Source: Gemmataceae bacterium | GTDB taxonomy: Bacteria > Planctomycetota > Planctomycetia > Gemmatales > Gemmataceae | Assembly: GCA_028288765.1 (NCBI GenBank) | Contig: JAQGHQ010000583.1 | Coordinates: forward strand, 1 to 52,373 | Direction: 5' to 3' | DNA: 52,373 nucleotides | Shown here: piece after piece, positions 41,501 through 48,859 of the stretch | Layout of the letters: the number at the start of each line of letters is the position of its first letter | How positions within the stretch are numbered: the first letter of the stretch is position 1 | The notes under the pieces: generated by a model | Seen by the model: the letters and a program-made list of their open reading frames with translations, nothing else | Told to the model about the DNA's origin: nothing | The model's database searches: none | Position numbers and translations under genes: made by a program

Positions 41501-42691
41501 ATCGGGGGCGGGCAGGTGGTCGCCTGCGGCACGCCGGAGGACGTGGTCCGACAGGCCGCCGACCCGCGGCGCCAGGCCGCCGGGCTCGTCTCGCACACCG
41601 GCCGCATCCTGAAAGGCGTACTGGACGCGGGGCCGTACGCCGAGCGGCCGAAGTTCGACCCGGAGGCCGCCCGGCGCGAGAAGGCGGGCGATCTCGACAT
41701 CGCCGACGTCGGCAAGGGACAGAAGCTCCCGTGGGAGGCGGACGGGCCGCGGTGGCACACGCACGACCGGGTGACGACCACGGGCAAGCCGATCAAGTGG
41801 GACGGGGCGGCCCTCGCGTGGGTGATCGAGGAGGTCCACAAGCTCGGCACGTTCTCGGAAACGAACTGGAACCACCGGAGCATCGTGGAGGTCGCGGCGG
41901 AGAAGAAGTCCGACGGCTGGTTCCTCCACGCGATGACTGGCCACGAGGCCTACTTGAAGCTCGTGTTCCGGGTGCCGGGCCGGACGGTCAAGCAGGACCA
42001 GCTCGCCGCGCAGCTCGGCCTCCGCCCGCTGTCCGACACGCCCGGCCTGGAGGGGTACGCCCGCGACAGCAACCGGGTCGAGGTGACGAACGGCCCCGGA
42101 GTCCAGCATGTCGTGATCGTGGTCCACAAGAAGGACGAGATCGACACCCCTGCCTTCAGGGCTTTCCTGAAGAAAGCGGCGGACGGGTTCCTCGACCGGC
42201 TGAAGACCCAGTCCGAAGGGGTCGAAGCCCACATGCCGTGGAAGAAGGACGGGGAGCAGTGGCACCTGTCCGAGAAGGGTTTCCCTATCGGGCGGGGGGT
42301 TAAGTGGGACCGGTCGATCCTCCCGCGGTTACTGAAGATCATCCGCGAGACCGACCCGGAGCTGGAGGTGAAGTGGGACGTGCGGGACGCCGTGACCATC
42401 CGCCCCCCCGGGTCCCGCCGGTTCTGGTCCCGGCTGAAGACGAAGGAGTCGGGCTATCTGGAAGCCTGGTTTGTCGGCAAGCCGGGACAGTTCAACCTGA
42501 ACCGGGTCGAGGGACTGGGGCGCGATCCGGAGATCGAGTCGGACCGGGCCGACGGGTGCGACGTGCTCAAGCTCCGGTTCGTATCCGCCGACCACCTTCA
42601 CCCGCAGAAGCTTAAGGCGGTCCTCGTCGAACACCTGAAGGGGTTCCGCGAAGCGATCGGCGATGGCCCGGATGAGAATGCGACGGGGTGA
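35582..42691 (+). CDS. uvrA: Tandem double UvrA with duplicated C-terminal domain
   Basis: A 2369-residue protein, about 2.5 times the length of a normal UvrA, the damage-recognition ATPase of nucleotide excision repair. Two complete UvrA units follow each other: about 1-1010 and 1018-2015. Four P-loops (GxSGSGKSSL) begin at residues 33, 678, 1047 and 1705, with their ABC signatures (LSGGEAQRIRLA, LSGGEAQRIKLA, and MSGGEAQRVKLA in the last). Each unit has its zinc motifs (GGRCEACEGNG with CAICEG; GGRCEACEGMG with CDTCHG). As UvrA works as a dimer, the fusion could be a covalent dimer. Residues about 2050-2369 form two similar units starting LPWEADGPRWH and MPWKKDGEQWH, unknown to me by name. 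Three palindromes lie in frame at 36342, 39721 and 40515. Confidence 0.95.
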   Translation: MDTQTIVVRGAREHNLRNVNLELPRNKLIVFTGVSGSGKSSLAFDTIYAEGQRRYVESLSSYARQFLGQLAKPDVDYIGGLSPAVSIQQKTAGRNPRSTVGTITEVSDYLRVLYARLGQGHCPRCGRPITAQTREQIIGRILALPAGTRFMVLAPVVRGQKGEFKDFFADMVKRGYVRARVDGQLVKLTDDLKLDKRIKHSIEIVVDRLVQRGARNGDRGTTDASFRPRVAEAVEQALGLAEGNLIIAVETDQASGGREPPEEATSGGSRPPLGTTDLLLSAHYACTHCDISYEPPSPQLFSFNSPHGMCPECDGLGNKFTFDPDLLIPDPSVSFYNGAIPLVGTLKGMGRWRKHVYEGVAKSLGIDLKQPWKDVPAEHQRLLLEGSGDAHIVWEWKQRGGKVWKHGGKWEGIVPQLLSQFKKTAAGPRRMQLEKYMRVVRCPACGGHRLNAQARAVRVGGKTLVEVGQTPIGDLVPWFETYEAGLSPTARAIAGELLKEIRARLGFLLNVGLHYLSLDRSAPTLSGGEAQRIRLAGQIGSGLVGVLYVLDEPSIGLHPRDNDRLLRSLERLRDMGNTVLVVEHDEDTMRAADYLVDFGPGPGIRGGHVVAAGSPAEVFANPASLTGQYLTGAKEIAVPARRRPVDKDRQLRVVGAKHNNLKNVTVDIPLGVFVTVTGVSGSGKSSLVNDILKEALSAAVANGGRAGPDTDDLEEDDLPHSVGSHDRIEGAELIDKVIDIDQTPIGRTPRSNPATYIKLWDEIRSLYAEMPDAKVRGYQPGRFSFNKPGGRCEACEGNGSNRLEMDFLADVWVTCAICEGRRFNRETLQVKYRGKSIHDVLEMEVAEALDHFEHVPKIRTMLQTLHDVGLDYIKLGQPSPTLSGGEAQRIKLAKELVRRGTGKTLYILDEPTTGLHFEDVRKLLDVLHGFVEQGNTVLVIEHNLDVIKTADWLIDMGPDGGSGGGEVVATGTPEQVAKSKVSYTGQALQPILFPNKARPRNGRNAKVKTQNTRQEYITHLEVQGASQHNLKHVSARLPREQMTVFCGPSGSGKSSLALDTIYAEGQRRYVESLSSYARQFLGQVQKPKVEHVTGLSPAISIEQKTTSKSPRSTVGTITEVYDYLRILYARLGQRHCPSCGQPVGTQTADEIVDKVLSLPEGTKLYIMAPLERKGQEKYDTLWEEIRRAGYVRMRVDGKSYNVDEPPSIDHRRKHAVEVVVDRNVVKPGTRTRVAEAVEQALELGRGVMHIGYVDADKDETKWRVEKFSQHLACERCNLSFEPLNPHNYSFNSPLGWCPTCEGLGFQRGANASLLIRDPALTLRQGAVAGWPALDDGSPWLPFAEAIARHAGFDLDKPYDQLEPGHQRVILHGTGESWMSLASGERQPPESGPRKRSTKTSGDSRPPLAKFQYKGLFPAVDEASRVSFVYRQRLDHLVDEVPCSTCHGSRLRADAAATRFAGLKLGELGAKPLGDTLTLFQGLTLSTHARQVAGEVLREIGSRLKFLVDVGLDYLSLSRPGPTLSGGEAQRIRLASQIGSGLTGVLYVLDEPTIGLHPRDNERLLQALQRLRDLGNTLVLVEHDREVIAAADYLLDFGPGAGDRGGEITAAGTPKQVLKSKDSLTGKYLSGKLAIPIPSNRRISLSEKGKVKSEKLPDLTQAGTDQLLSLFTFPFSLFLSILGARQNNLRNVDVHLPLGAFIAITGVSGSGKSSLVNEVLYNTLARKLHRARTAGAAHDEIRGIEHIDKIINVDQDPIGNSPSSNPATYTGVFDLIRELFARLPESKIRGYHPRRFSFNQKGGRCEACEGMGQKKIEMHFLPDVWVECDTCHGSRYNPETLAVKYHEKSIADVLNMRVAEALELFGNIPKIRTILQTLDDVGLGYMSLGQPAPTMSGGEAQRVKLAAELARPSTGKTLYLLDEPTTGLHFDDIRKLLDVLHRLADLGNTVVVVEHNLDVIKTADWVVDLGPDAGIGGGQVVACGTPEDVVRQAADPRRQAAGLVSHTGRILKGVLDAGPYAERPKFDPEAARREKAGDLDIADVGKGQKLPWEADGPRWHTHDRVTTTGKPIKWDGAALAWVIEEVHKLGTFSETNWNHRSIVEVAAEKKSDGWFLHAMTGHEAYLKLVFRVPGRTVKQDQLAAQLGLRPLSDTPGLEGYARDSNRVEVTNGPGVQHVVIVVHKKDEIDTPAFRAFLKKAADGFLDRLKTQSEGVEAHMPWKKDGEQWHLSEKGFPIGRGVKWDRSILPRLLKIIRETDPELEVKWDVRDAVTIRPPGSRRFWSRLKTKESGYLEAWFVGKPGQFNLNRVEGLGRDPEIESDRADGCDVLKLRFVSADHLHPQKLKAVLVEHLKGFREAIGDGPDENATG
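36342..36401. repeat. Palindromic insertion 1 within uvrA
   Basis: Perfect 27-bp arms (36342-36368, beginning CGAGCGGGGGGCGTGAGCCC; 36375-36401) around a 6-nt loop. Read in frame as SGGREPPEEATSGGSRPPLG, placed between two conserved UvrA segments where normal UvrA has a short loop before LLLSAHYACTHC. Same family as the copy at 39721-39805. Confidence 0.9.
39721..39805. repeat. Palindromic insertion 2 within uvrA
   Basis: Arms 39721-39748 (beginning GGCGAGCGGGGAGCGTCAGC) and 39778-39805 are reverse complements at 24 of 28 positions around a 29-nt loop. In frame it encodes ASGERQPPESGPRKRSTKTS and GDSRPPLA, between the conserved HGTGES and FQYKGLFP of the second UvrA unit. It is a diverged copy of insertion 1 with a longer loop. 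Confidence 0.85.
40515..40607. repeat. Palindromic insertion 3 within uvrA (AT-rich)
   Basis: Perfect 27-bp arms (40515-40541, GTGAAAAAGGAAAAGTGAAA and seven more; 40581-40607) around a 39-nt loop. A purine-rich arm with GTGAAAA repeats unlike the surrounding GC-rich code. In frame it gives SEKGKVKSEKLPDL and LLSLFTFPFSLFLSI, in the linker before ILGARQNNLRNVDV of the second UvrA unit. Confidence 0.9.
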
Positions 42692-42909
42692 ACCGATGGG
42701 AAAGCATTCCGGCCCGGGCGATGCCGTTTGTACTGCGGCAAACTAAGACAATATGGTTAGAGATTTAATATCGTCTCAGAGCGGTTATGCTGGCAAGAGT
42801 TTTGGCGAATGAGCCCCTGAGGCTGACCATGACTCGTTCGCTCCAAGGCAACCTAACATCGGGACCGGGCGCAAATCAACTTTGAACTCGGCCGCGGAGG
42901 TGTCTCGCC

Positions 42910-43221
42910 GTGGACATAGCGTACGTAACCCGGTCACAGTTCCTTGTTGTGTTAGAGGCCGCCATACGCGGTCACCGGGCTGAGCTGGATGCCGGTGGGC
43001 AGGTGCATATATACCTGGGAGAGGGTGGGTATGGGGGGCGTGTCGTCGTTACCATCCGTCCCAACGACCGAGCATGCTTCTGCACTGATTGGGCGAGTAC
43101 TGATCCGACACGATTTCCGGCACGCATCAAAGCGGCTGCCACGGCCCTACTGAACTGCGGCTGCGCGGGCCGGTTTGAGGTTTCCCACTCAGAAGGCTCC
43201 CTGGCGATCCGCTCCGTGTAG
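42910..43221 (+). CDS. Small hypothetical protein upstream of DUF6884 gene
   Basis: A 103-residue protein that I do not recognise. It starts at GTG 42910 with a GGAGG ribosome-binding site 9 nt upstream. Visible pieces: an N-terminal helix (SQFLVVLEAAIRGHRAELDA), a beta segment (GQVHIYLGEGGYGGRVVVTI), a helix (RIKAAATALLNCGCAGRFEV) and three cysteines (CFC, CGC). Its base composition is less GC-rich than its neighbours, which suggests acquisition. The DUF6884 gene follows after 14 nt on the same strand, so the two are probably co-transcribed. Confidence 0.6.
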   Translation: MDIAYVTRSQFLVVLEAAIRGHRAELDAGGQVHIYLGEGGYGGRVVVTIRPNDRACFCTDWASTDPTRFPARIKAAATALLNCGCAGRFEVSHSEGSLAIRSV

Positions 43222-43235
43222 GACCAGAGGTCGTC

Positions 43236-43691
43236 GTGCAACTTAACGTCAGCTCCGTGCACCTCGTCTCTTGCGTCGGTCAGAAGCGGGAACAGGCGTA
43301 CCCTGCACGGGCTCTGTATGTCTCCGCTTGGTTCCTGAAGGCCCGCCGTTATGTCGAGGCTTCACGTTGTCGGTGGTTCATCTTGTCCGCCGAGTACGGT
43401 CTTGTGGCACCGGACCAAGTGATCACTCCGTACGAGCGGACGCTCAAAATTATGCCTGTCGCAGAGCGCCGAGCCTGGGCAGAGCGAGTATCCGAACAAC
43501 TTGCTGCTGCCGTGCCGGAGTTGGCGCAGGTGGTGTTCTTAGCCGGAGAGCGTTATCGCGAGTTCCTGGTCCGGCATTTGACCGGTCGTGGAGTCGCGGT
43601 GTCCGTCCCGATGGAGGGTTTGCGGATCGGGGAACAGCTCGGTTGGTTGGGACAGCATTTGCCGCAAACCTGGCGCGACACTGAGACCTAA
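43236..43691 (+). CDS. DUF6884-like protein
   Basis: A 151-residue protein with the pattern I associate with DUF6884: VHLVSCVGQKREQAYPARAL, YVSAWFLKARRYVEASRCRW, FILSAEYGLVAPDQVITPYE, TLKIMPVAERRAWAERVSEQ and LAGERYREFLVRHL. The conserved SCxxxK and SAEYGL motifs suggest an active site, but the activity is not known to me; the domain is often found on phages and mobile elements. The start is the GTG at 43236, with AGAGG upstream. Composition is less GC-rich than the surroundings, and the pair is inserted between uvrA and the formate dehydrogenase operon; acquisition by transfer is likely. Confidence 0.7.
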   Translation: MQLNVSSVHLVSCVGQKREQAYPARALYVSAWFLKARRYVEASRCRWFILSAEYGLVAPDQVITPYERTLKIMPVAERRAWAERVSEQLAAAVPELAQVVFLAGERYREFLVRHLTGRGVAVSVPMEGLRIGEQLGWLGQHLPQTWRDTET

Positions 43692-43766
43692 TGGTCTGCT
43701 ACTCATGGGTTAGATGGTTGAGGCCGGAATCACAAATAGGAACTTGACCCCCCTGGGAATCATCAT

Positions 43767-44672
43767 CTACCGAACCAGTGGCGCCTGATGAGGGAGCATG
43801 ACGATCAGGTGCCGGATGACCCATCCCCCCGTCAGAACCAACACGGCGGTTAACACCACGGCAAACGGGTTGGTCCCGACGGCCGCCAGGGCGAGCAGGG
43901 GAATCAGAACGCCCCCGCCGACGGAGAGGGCGACGCCGCGGAAGAGGTCGTCGCGGGTGTAGCGCCGCGTGAGTTCCGGTCGCAGTTCGCCGAGGAGCAA
44001 TCCGAGGGGGATCAACCCGAGTACCAGGAGAAGACCGAGCGCCGGTCGCAGGAGTGCCGCCGCCCGGTCATGTCCCGTCAGCACTGACAGGACGAGCAAC
44101 TCGGCGCACCCGAACACCACGGCCGAGCTCGTGTGATACCCCCCGAGCCAGCGCGAATCCCGCCAGCCGGGCTGCGCGCTGGTGCTGAAAAGGACCCCCT
44201 TGTAGGCCGCGGAGCCGAACGCGACCGGGAGCCCGGCGATCAGAAGCACCCGGCGGACCCACCAGACCGCATCCGAATCGCCGGGCACCAGACCGACGAC
44301 TGTGCCAATGTCAATGGCGACGAGGAGGGTGAGCGGCAACGAGTACGCGGTCAGGCACCAGGTCCCGAGCGACATCGGCGAACTCAACTTGAAGACCCGG
44401 AGCATGTGGTGGAAACGGAGCGGGTCGCCGAGGTCGAGGACCAGGAGCGACAGATCGACCAGGAGCAGGACGAAGGCGGCCGGGTAGGCCCACACCGCGA
44501 CCGGACCGAATACCTCCGGAAGCGCCAGCTCGCCGACCGCCGCTACCAGGAAAAGACCGGTCGTGAGGGCGTTGAAGAATACGTCCCAGACCACCAGCTG
44601 GTGCCAGTCGGGCGGCTTGGTCGGCTCCCGGTCCGCGTAGCCGGCGGCGGGCGGTGTTGCGGCGGTTTGCAT
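43767..44672 (-). CDS. NrfD/PsrC-like membrane subunit of formate dehydrogenase
   Basis: A 301-residue integral membrane protein with about eight hydrophobic helices (for example FFNALTTGLFLVAAVGELAL, VWAYPAAFVLLLVDLSLLVL, SLGTWCLTAYSLPLTLLVAI). The sequence DPLRFHHMLRVFKLSSPMSL is the typical NrfD family motif of quinone-interacting subunits, which here would take electrons from the iron-sulfur subunit to the quinone pool. It replaces the cytochrome b (FdnI) of the E. coli enzyme. The ATG at 44670-44672 begins directly after the stop of the iron-sulfur gene. Last gene of the three-gene operon. Confidence 0.88.
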   Translation of the reverse strand: MQTAATPPAAGYADREPTKPPDWHQLVVWDVFFNALTTGLFLVAAVGELALPEVFGPVAVWAYPAAFVLLLVDLSLLVLDLGDPLRFHHMLRVFKLSSPMSLGTWCLTAYSLPLTLLVAIDIGTVVGLVPGDSDAVWWVRRVLLIAGLPVAFGSAAYKGVLFSTSAQPGWRDSRWLGGYHTSSAVVFGCAELLVLSVLTGHDRAAALLRPALGLLLVLGLIPLGLLLGELRPELTRRYTRDDLFRGVALSVGGGVLIPLLALAAVGTNPFAVVLTAVLVLTGGWVIRHLIVMLPHQAPLVR

Positions 44673-44673
44673 G

Positions 44674-45627
44674 TCATTGGCCCATGACCAGGAACACCGC
44701 GAGGAGACCACCCATGGCGCCCAGCCCGGACAGGACGGCCCGGACGTAATCGCCCGTCATGTGGATCCAGGGGTTGAACGGGGCTTCCGGCAGGCCGTAG
44801 GTTGCGGGGCGGTCGACCAGCAGGTAGAAGGAATTCAGCTCGGTGTACGTCTCGGTCGGTGAGTCGCCGTACAGGTACGCGCCCGGGACGGCTCGGCTGT
44901 GGAGTTCCTCCACCCGCTGCCGCGCCCGCTCGCGCAGCTCCTCGACCGGGCCGAACTGGATCGACGCCGTGGGACACGCCTTCGCACAGGCCGGGACCAG
45001 CCCGTCCTTCTGGCGGTCGTAGCAGAGTGTACACTTGTGGGTGTGACCGTCGAAGTGGCTGCGGGTGATGACCCCGAACGGGCAGGCCGCGACGCAGTAC
45101 GCGCACCCGTTGCAGATGTCCCGCTGGATGTAGACGTTGGCGAACTCGTTGTAGAGGATCGCCCCGGTCGGGCACGCCTGCTGGCACGGGGCCGCCGCGC
45201 AGTGCTTGCACACGTCCGACATCATCAGCCAGCGGTTGGCCGGGGGCGGCTCGGCGGGGAGTACGTCCAGGGACATCCGCCCGTTGGGGGACGGCGGGGG
45301 CGGCAGGACGTCCGCGAACTGCTCGATGAACTTCACGTGCCGCAAGGACGAGGCCGACAGCTCCCCGGTATTGTCGTAACTGTTCCCGCTCCAGTTGAAG
45401 CCGTCGGCCGGGAGCTGGTTCCACTGCTTGCACGCCACCTCGCAGGCCTTGCACCCGATACAGACCGTCGTATCCGTGTAGAACCCGGTCGCCGGCTGCT
45501 TCGCCGGAGCTGCGCCCCGCCGGAACGGATAGGTGAGACGGGCGACGACCTCTGCCAATCGGCCGCGGGGCCGGGGCGGGTCGGCGGACTGCGGCGTCGA
45601 GACGACCTGGGCTTCCCTACTCGTCAT
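44674..45627 (-). CDS. Formate dehydrogenase iron-sulfur (beta) subunit
   Basis: A 317-residue electron-transfer protein with four [4Fe-4S] motifs: CIGCKACEVACKQWN, CKHCAAAPCQQACPTGA, CNGCAYCVAACPFG and CTLCYDRQKDGLVPACAKAC, the FdnH/FdoH arrangement. A single C-terminal TM helix (AVLSGLGAMGGLLAVFLVMG, about 294-314) anchors it, as in FdnH. The segment NWSGNSYDNTGELSASSLRH is typical of the family. The ATG at 45625-45627 overlaps the 3' end of the catalytic gene by 11 nt, so translation is coupled. The N-terminal 60 residues are variable and basic, without a Tat signal. Confidence 0.95.
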   Translation of the reverse strand: MTSREAQVVSTPQSADPPRPRGRLAEVVARLTYPFRRGAAPAKQPATGFYTDTTVCIGCKACEVACKQWNQLPADGFNWSGNSYDNTGELSASSLRHVKFIEQFADVLPPPPSPNGRMSLDVLPAEPPPANRWLMMSDVCKHCAAAPCQQACPTGAILYNEFANVYIQRDICNGCAYCVAACPFGVITRSHFDGHTHKCTLCYDRQKDGLVPACAKACPTASIQFGPVEELRERARQRVEELHSRAVPGAYLYGDSPTETYTELNSFYLLVDRPATYGLPEAPFNPWIHMTGDYVRAVLSGLGAMGGLLAVFLVMGQ

Positions 45628-48600
45628 GCGTGAACCCTCCCTCGGGCTGGGCCGCCGCCGGGGTGTTGGGTATCGGATCGCGGGTCGGCCATGCCACCGG
45701 GTGCTTGGTCGGGGACGGCTGACGGCCGTCGTGCCGGCCGCGTTCCACCTGGCAGGCAAAGGCTTTCCCCTCGTGCATGCTCACGTTCACCTCGGCCACC
45801 AGCGCCGTCAGGTCGTTCGCGTTCCCGCCCACGACCTCGCCCGCGAACGCCCAGTGGAACGGGAGCCCGATCTGGTGGACCACCCGGCCGTCGACGAGCA
45901 GCGACGGCACCCGCCGGGTCACCATCGCCCGGCACTCGATCGCCGTGCGGGCCGACCGGACCGTCACCCAGTCCCCGTGGGTGATGGCCCGCTCCGCGGC
46001 CAGCTCCGGGCTCATCTCGACAAACATTTCGGGCTGGAGTTCGTTCAGCCACGAGTTGAACCGGCTCATCGGCCCACTCAGGTAGTGCTCGGTCAACCGG
46101 AACGTCGTCGCCACCACCGGGAACTCGGCCGTCGGGGTATGCGCGATCCGGTTGAGCGGCCCCTCGAACGTCCGGACTGTCGGGCTCGTCGGTTGCCGCG
46201 GGTAGAGGAGGTTCCCAACCGGCGATTCGACTGGTTCGTAGTGAGTCGGGAGCGGGCCGTCCTTCGCCCCCTTCGGTGCGAATAACCAGCCGAGGCCGTC
46301 CGGCTTCATGATGAAGGGCTGGTCCCCGGCGATCGCGGCCATGCCCTTCGCCCCGTCCGGCGGACGGTAGCCCGGGGGCTTGGTCGGCTCGAAGTCCGGC
46401 TCGTCGGGGCCGTCCCACCGGGCCTTCTCCGCATCCCACCAGATGTATTTCTTCCGGTCCGACCACGGCCGGCCCTCGGGATCGGCCGAGGCGCGGTTGT
46501 AGAGCATCCGGCGGTTGTGCGGCCAGGCGAATCCCCACTCCGGCTGCACCGGGTTGTCGGACAGCTTCCGCTCGTTCGCCCGGTTCCGGTCCGGCTCGGG
46601 GAAGACGCCGCTGTAGATCCAGCACCCGCACGCCGTCGAGCCGTCGGCCTTCAGCTCGGAGAAGCCCTTGAGTAGCCGGGGGCGGCCGGTCCGCGGATCG
46701 ATCTCGCCGACCCGGTACCCGTTGATCTCCTGGAGCACCAGTTCGACATCCGGCTCGTCGCGGATGCAGCTGACCGTGCCGTCGGGCAGTCGGTGTCCCG
46801 CCCCGTGCTCGTAGTCCCAGGTCAGGTTCAACAGGGGCTGGTCCTTCGGGTCGGTCGAGCCGGCGTACAGGTCTTTCAACCGCTTGCCGAGGTGGTAGAC
46901 GAACCACGTATCCGACCGGCAGTCGTCGGGCGGGTCCATCGCCTTGTTGTGCCACTGGAGCAGCCGCTGGGTGTTGGTCAAGGTGCCGTCCTTCTCCGGG
47001 CTGGTCGCCGCGGGGATGAAGAACACCTCGGTCCCGACCTCCGCCGCCGGCGGGCCGTTCGGGTCGTCCTTCCAGAACACCGCGCTTTCGGTCTCGAACC
47101 AGTCCGCGACCACCAGCCAGTCGAGCTTCCGGAGACCGGCCCGCTGGAGCCCGGCGTTCATCCCCCCGCCGGCCGGGTTCTGGCCGAACAGAAAGTAACC
47201 GGTCATCTCGCCCCGGGCCATGCGGTCCATTGTCGGGAGGTGCGAGTAGTCGCCGTCGACCCGCGGGACCCAGCCGAACCGGTAGTCGTTCTCCGCCGCG
47301 GCCGCGTCCCCGTACCAGGCCTTTAGCAGGCTGACGACGAACTTCGAGAAGTTCGCCCAGTACCCAGTCGGTATGCCCTCTTTCTTGACGTAGCTCTCCA
47401 GCGTGTCGTGCCCCTCGTCGGGGGTCGGCTGGGGGAGGTAGCCGGGCAACAGGTCGTAGAGGGTCGAGACGTCCGTGCTGCCCTGGATGCTGGAGTGGCC
47501 CCGCATGGCCATGATCCCGCCCCCCGGTCGGCCCACATTCCCGAGCAGCAGCTGGAGGATGCCGGCGGCCCGGATCATCTGCACGCCGGTGGTGTGCTGG
47601 GTCCATCCGACCGCGTACACGATCGCGCTGGTCCGCTCCCGGCCCGAGTTGGCGCAGAGAAGGTCCGCGATGCGGCCCACGTCATCGGGGGCGCAGCCGC
47701 ACACCCGGGCGACCACCTCGGGCGTGTATCGGGCGAAGTGCCGCCGCAGGATCTGCATGACACAGTGCGGGTGCCAGAGGGTCGGGTCGCGGTGGGGGCG
47801 GTCTTCGGCCCTGCCTCCGCCCTCCAGCCCGTAGCCGTGTGTCCCTTCCTTGCCGTGGGCGGCTTTCGTTTGCCCGTCTTCCCCTTCCCCCTCGTAAGCC
47901 CACTTGCCTTCGTTGGCGTTGTAAGTGCCGCTCTCCGGGTGGAAGCCGCTGAACAGCCCGCCGAGGTCCTCCGCGTCCCGAAAGCCCTCATCGACGATCG
48001 TCGCGGCGTTCGTGTACGCGAGGACGAACTCCTTGAACCACTTGTCGTGGGTCAAGACGTGGTTGATAAGCCCGCCGAGGAAGGCGATGTCGGACCCGGC
48101 CCGGATGCCGATGTAGATGTCGCAGAGCGCCGAGGTCCGGGAGAACCGCGGGTCGATGTGGACGAGCGTTGCCCCCTTTGCCTTCGCCTTCATCGGCCAG
48201 CGGAACCCGACCGGGTGGGCCTCCGCCATGTTCGAGCCCATGATCAGGATGCAATCGCTGTTCGCCAGGTCCTGCTGAAACGTGGTGGCCGCGCCGCGGC
48301 CGAACGAGGCGCCCAGACCGGGCACCGAGGCGGAGTGTCATATCCGAGCCTGGTTCTCGACCGACAGCACGCCGAGCCCGCCGGTGAAAAGTTTCTTGAT
48401 CAGGTAGTTTTCCTCGATGTCGAGCGTCGCCCCCCCCAGGGTGCCGATCGTCTTCACCGAATTCAGCAGGCGGCCGTCGGCGTTCCGGGTAACGAGGCCG
48501 GCGTCGCGCGCGGCTTTCACCCGTCGGGCGATCTGGTCGAGTGCCCAGTTCAGTGGTTTGGTCTCCCACTTGTCGGCGTACGGCGCGCGATAGAGCACGT

Positions 48601-48859
48601 TCCTAACCCGGTGCGGGTTGGTCGAGAGCTGGAACGTATTTGCCCCTTTTGGGCAAAGAGTGCCCTCACTGATCGGGCTCCGCGGGTCGCCCTCAATGTC
48701 GATCAGCTGCCCGCCCTTGGTGTAGATCAGTTGTCCGCACCCGACGGCGCAGTAGGGACAGACGCCCTCGGTCACGGTGGCACCGCGGAGGCGCGAAGCC
48801 TTCTCGGCGGTCTGCGGGCTGAACGGCTGAGGCTTCGTGGCCACCGGCAGGCTGAACAT
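45617..48859 (-). CDS. fdnG: Selenocysteine-containing formate dehydrogenase catalytic subunit
   Basis: A 1080-residue molybdenum (or tungsten) bis-MGD formate dehydrogenase. An in-frame TGA at 48338-48340 (codon 174) would be read as selenocysteine: the context NQARI-U-HSASVPGLGASFG is the active-site sequence of Sec-FDHs. An N-terminal [4Fe-4S] site uses Cys34, 37, 41 and 69 (CPYCAVGC, TLCPKG). Later motifs fit the family: MGSNMAEAHPVGFRW, IDPRFSRTSALCDIY, WTQHTTGVQMIRAAGILQLL and the end GLPFHWAFAGEVVGGNANDL. The ATG at 48857-48859 has a GGAGG ribosome-binding site. No twin-arginine signal is seen, unlike E. coli FdnG. Without Sec readthrough the gene appears as two frames. Confidence 0.94.
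48308..48326 (-). promoter_or_regulatory. SECIS element of formate dehydrogenase mRNA
   Basis: On the minus strand, 11 nt after the UGA, GGUGCCC and GGGCGCC form a 7-bp stem (one G-U pair) closing a GGUCU loop. E. coli fdhF has UGA, then 11 nt, then a hairpin with GGUCU in its loop; both position and loop agree. SelB should bind here. The hairpin lies inside the coding sequence (VPGLGA). Confidence 0.88.
48338..48340 (-). other. UGA selenocysteine codon
   Basis: TCA on the plus strand equals TGA on the coding strand. Both flanking protein parts are in the same frame and belong to one FDH active site (ENQARI before, HSASVPGLG after). selB is present in the window. Confidence 0.92.

Noticed and set aside
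40604..42265. 553-residue open frame on the minus strand opposite uvrA
   Set aside because: Antisense to conserved UvrA blocks and the C-terminal domain; no motif of its own.
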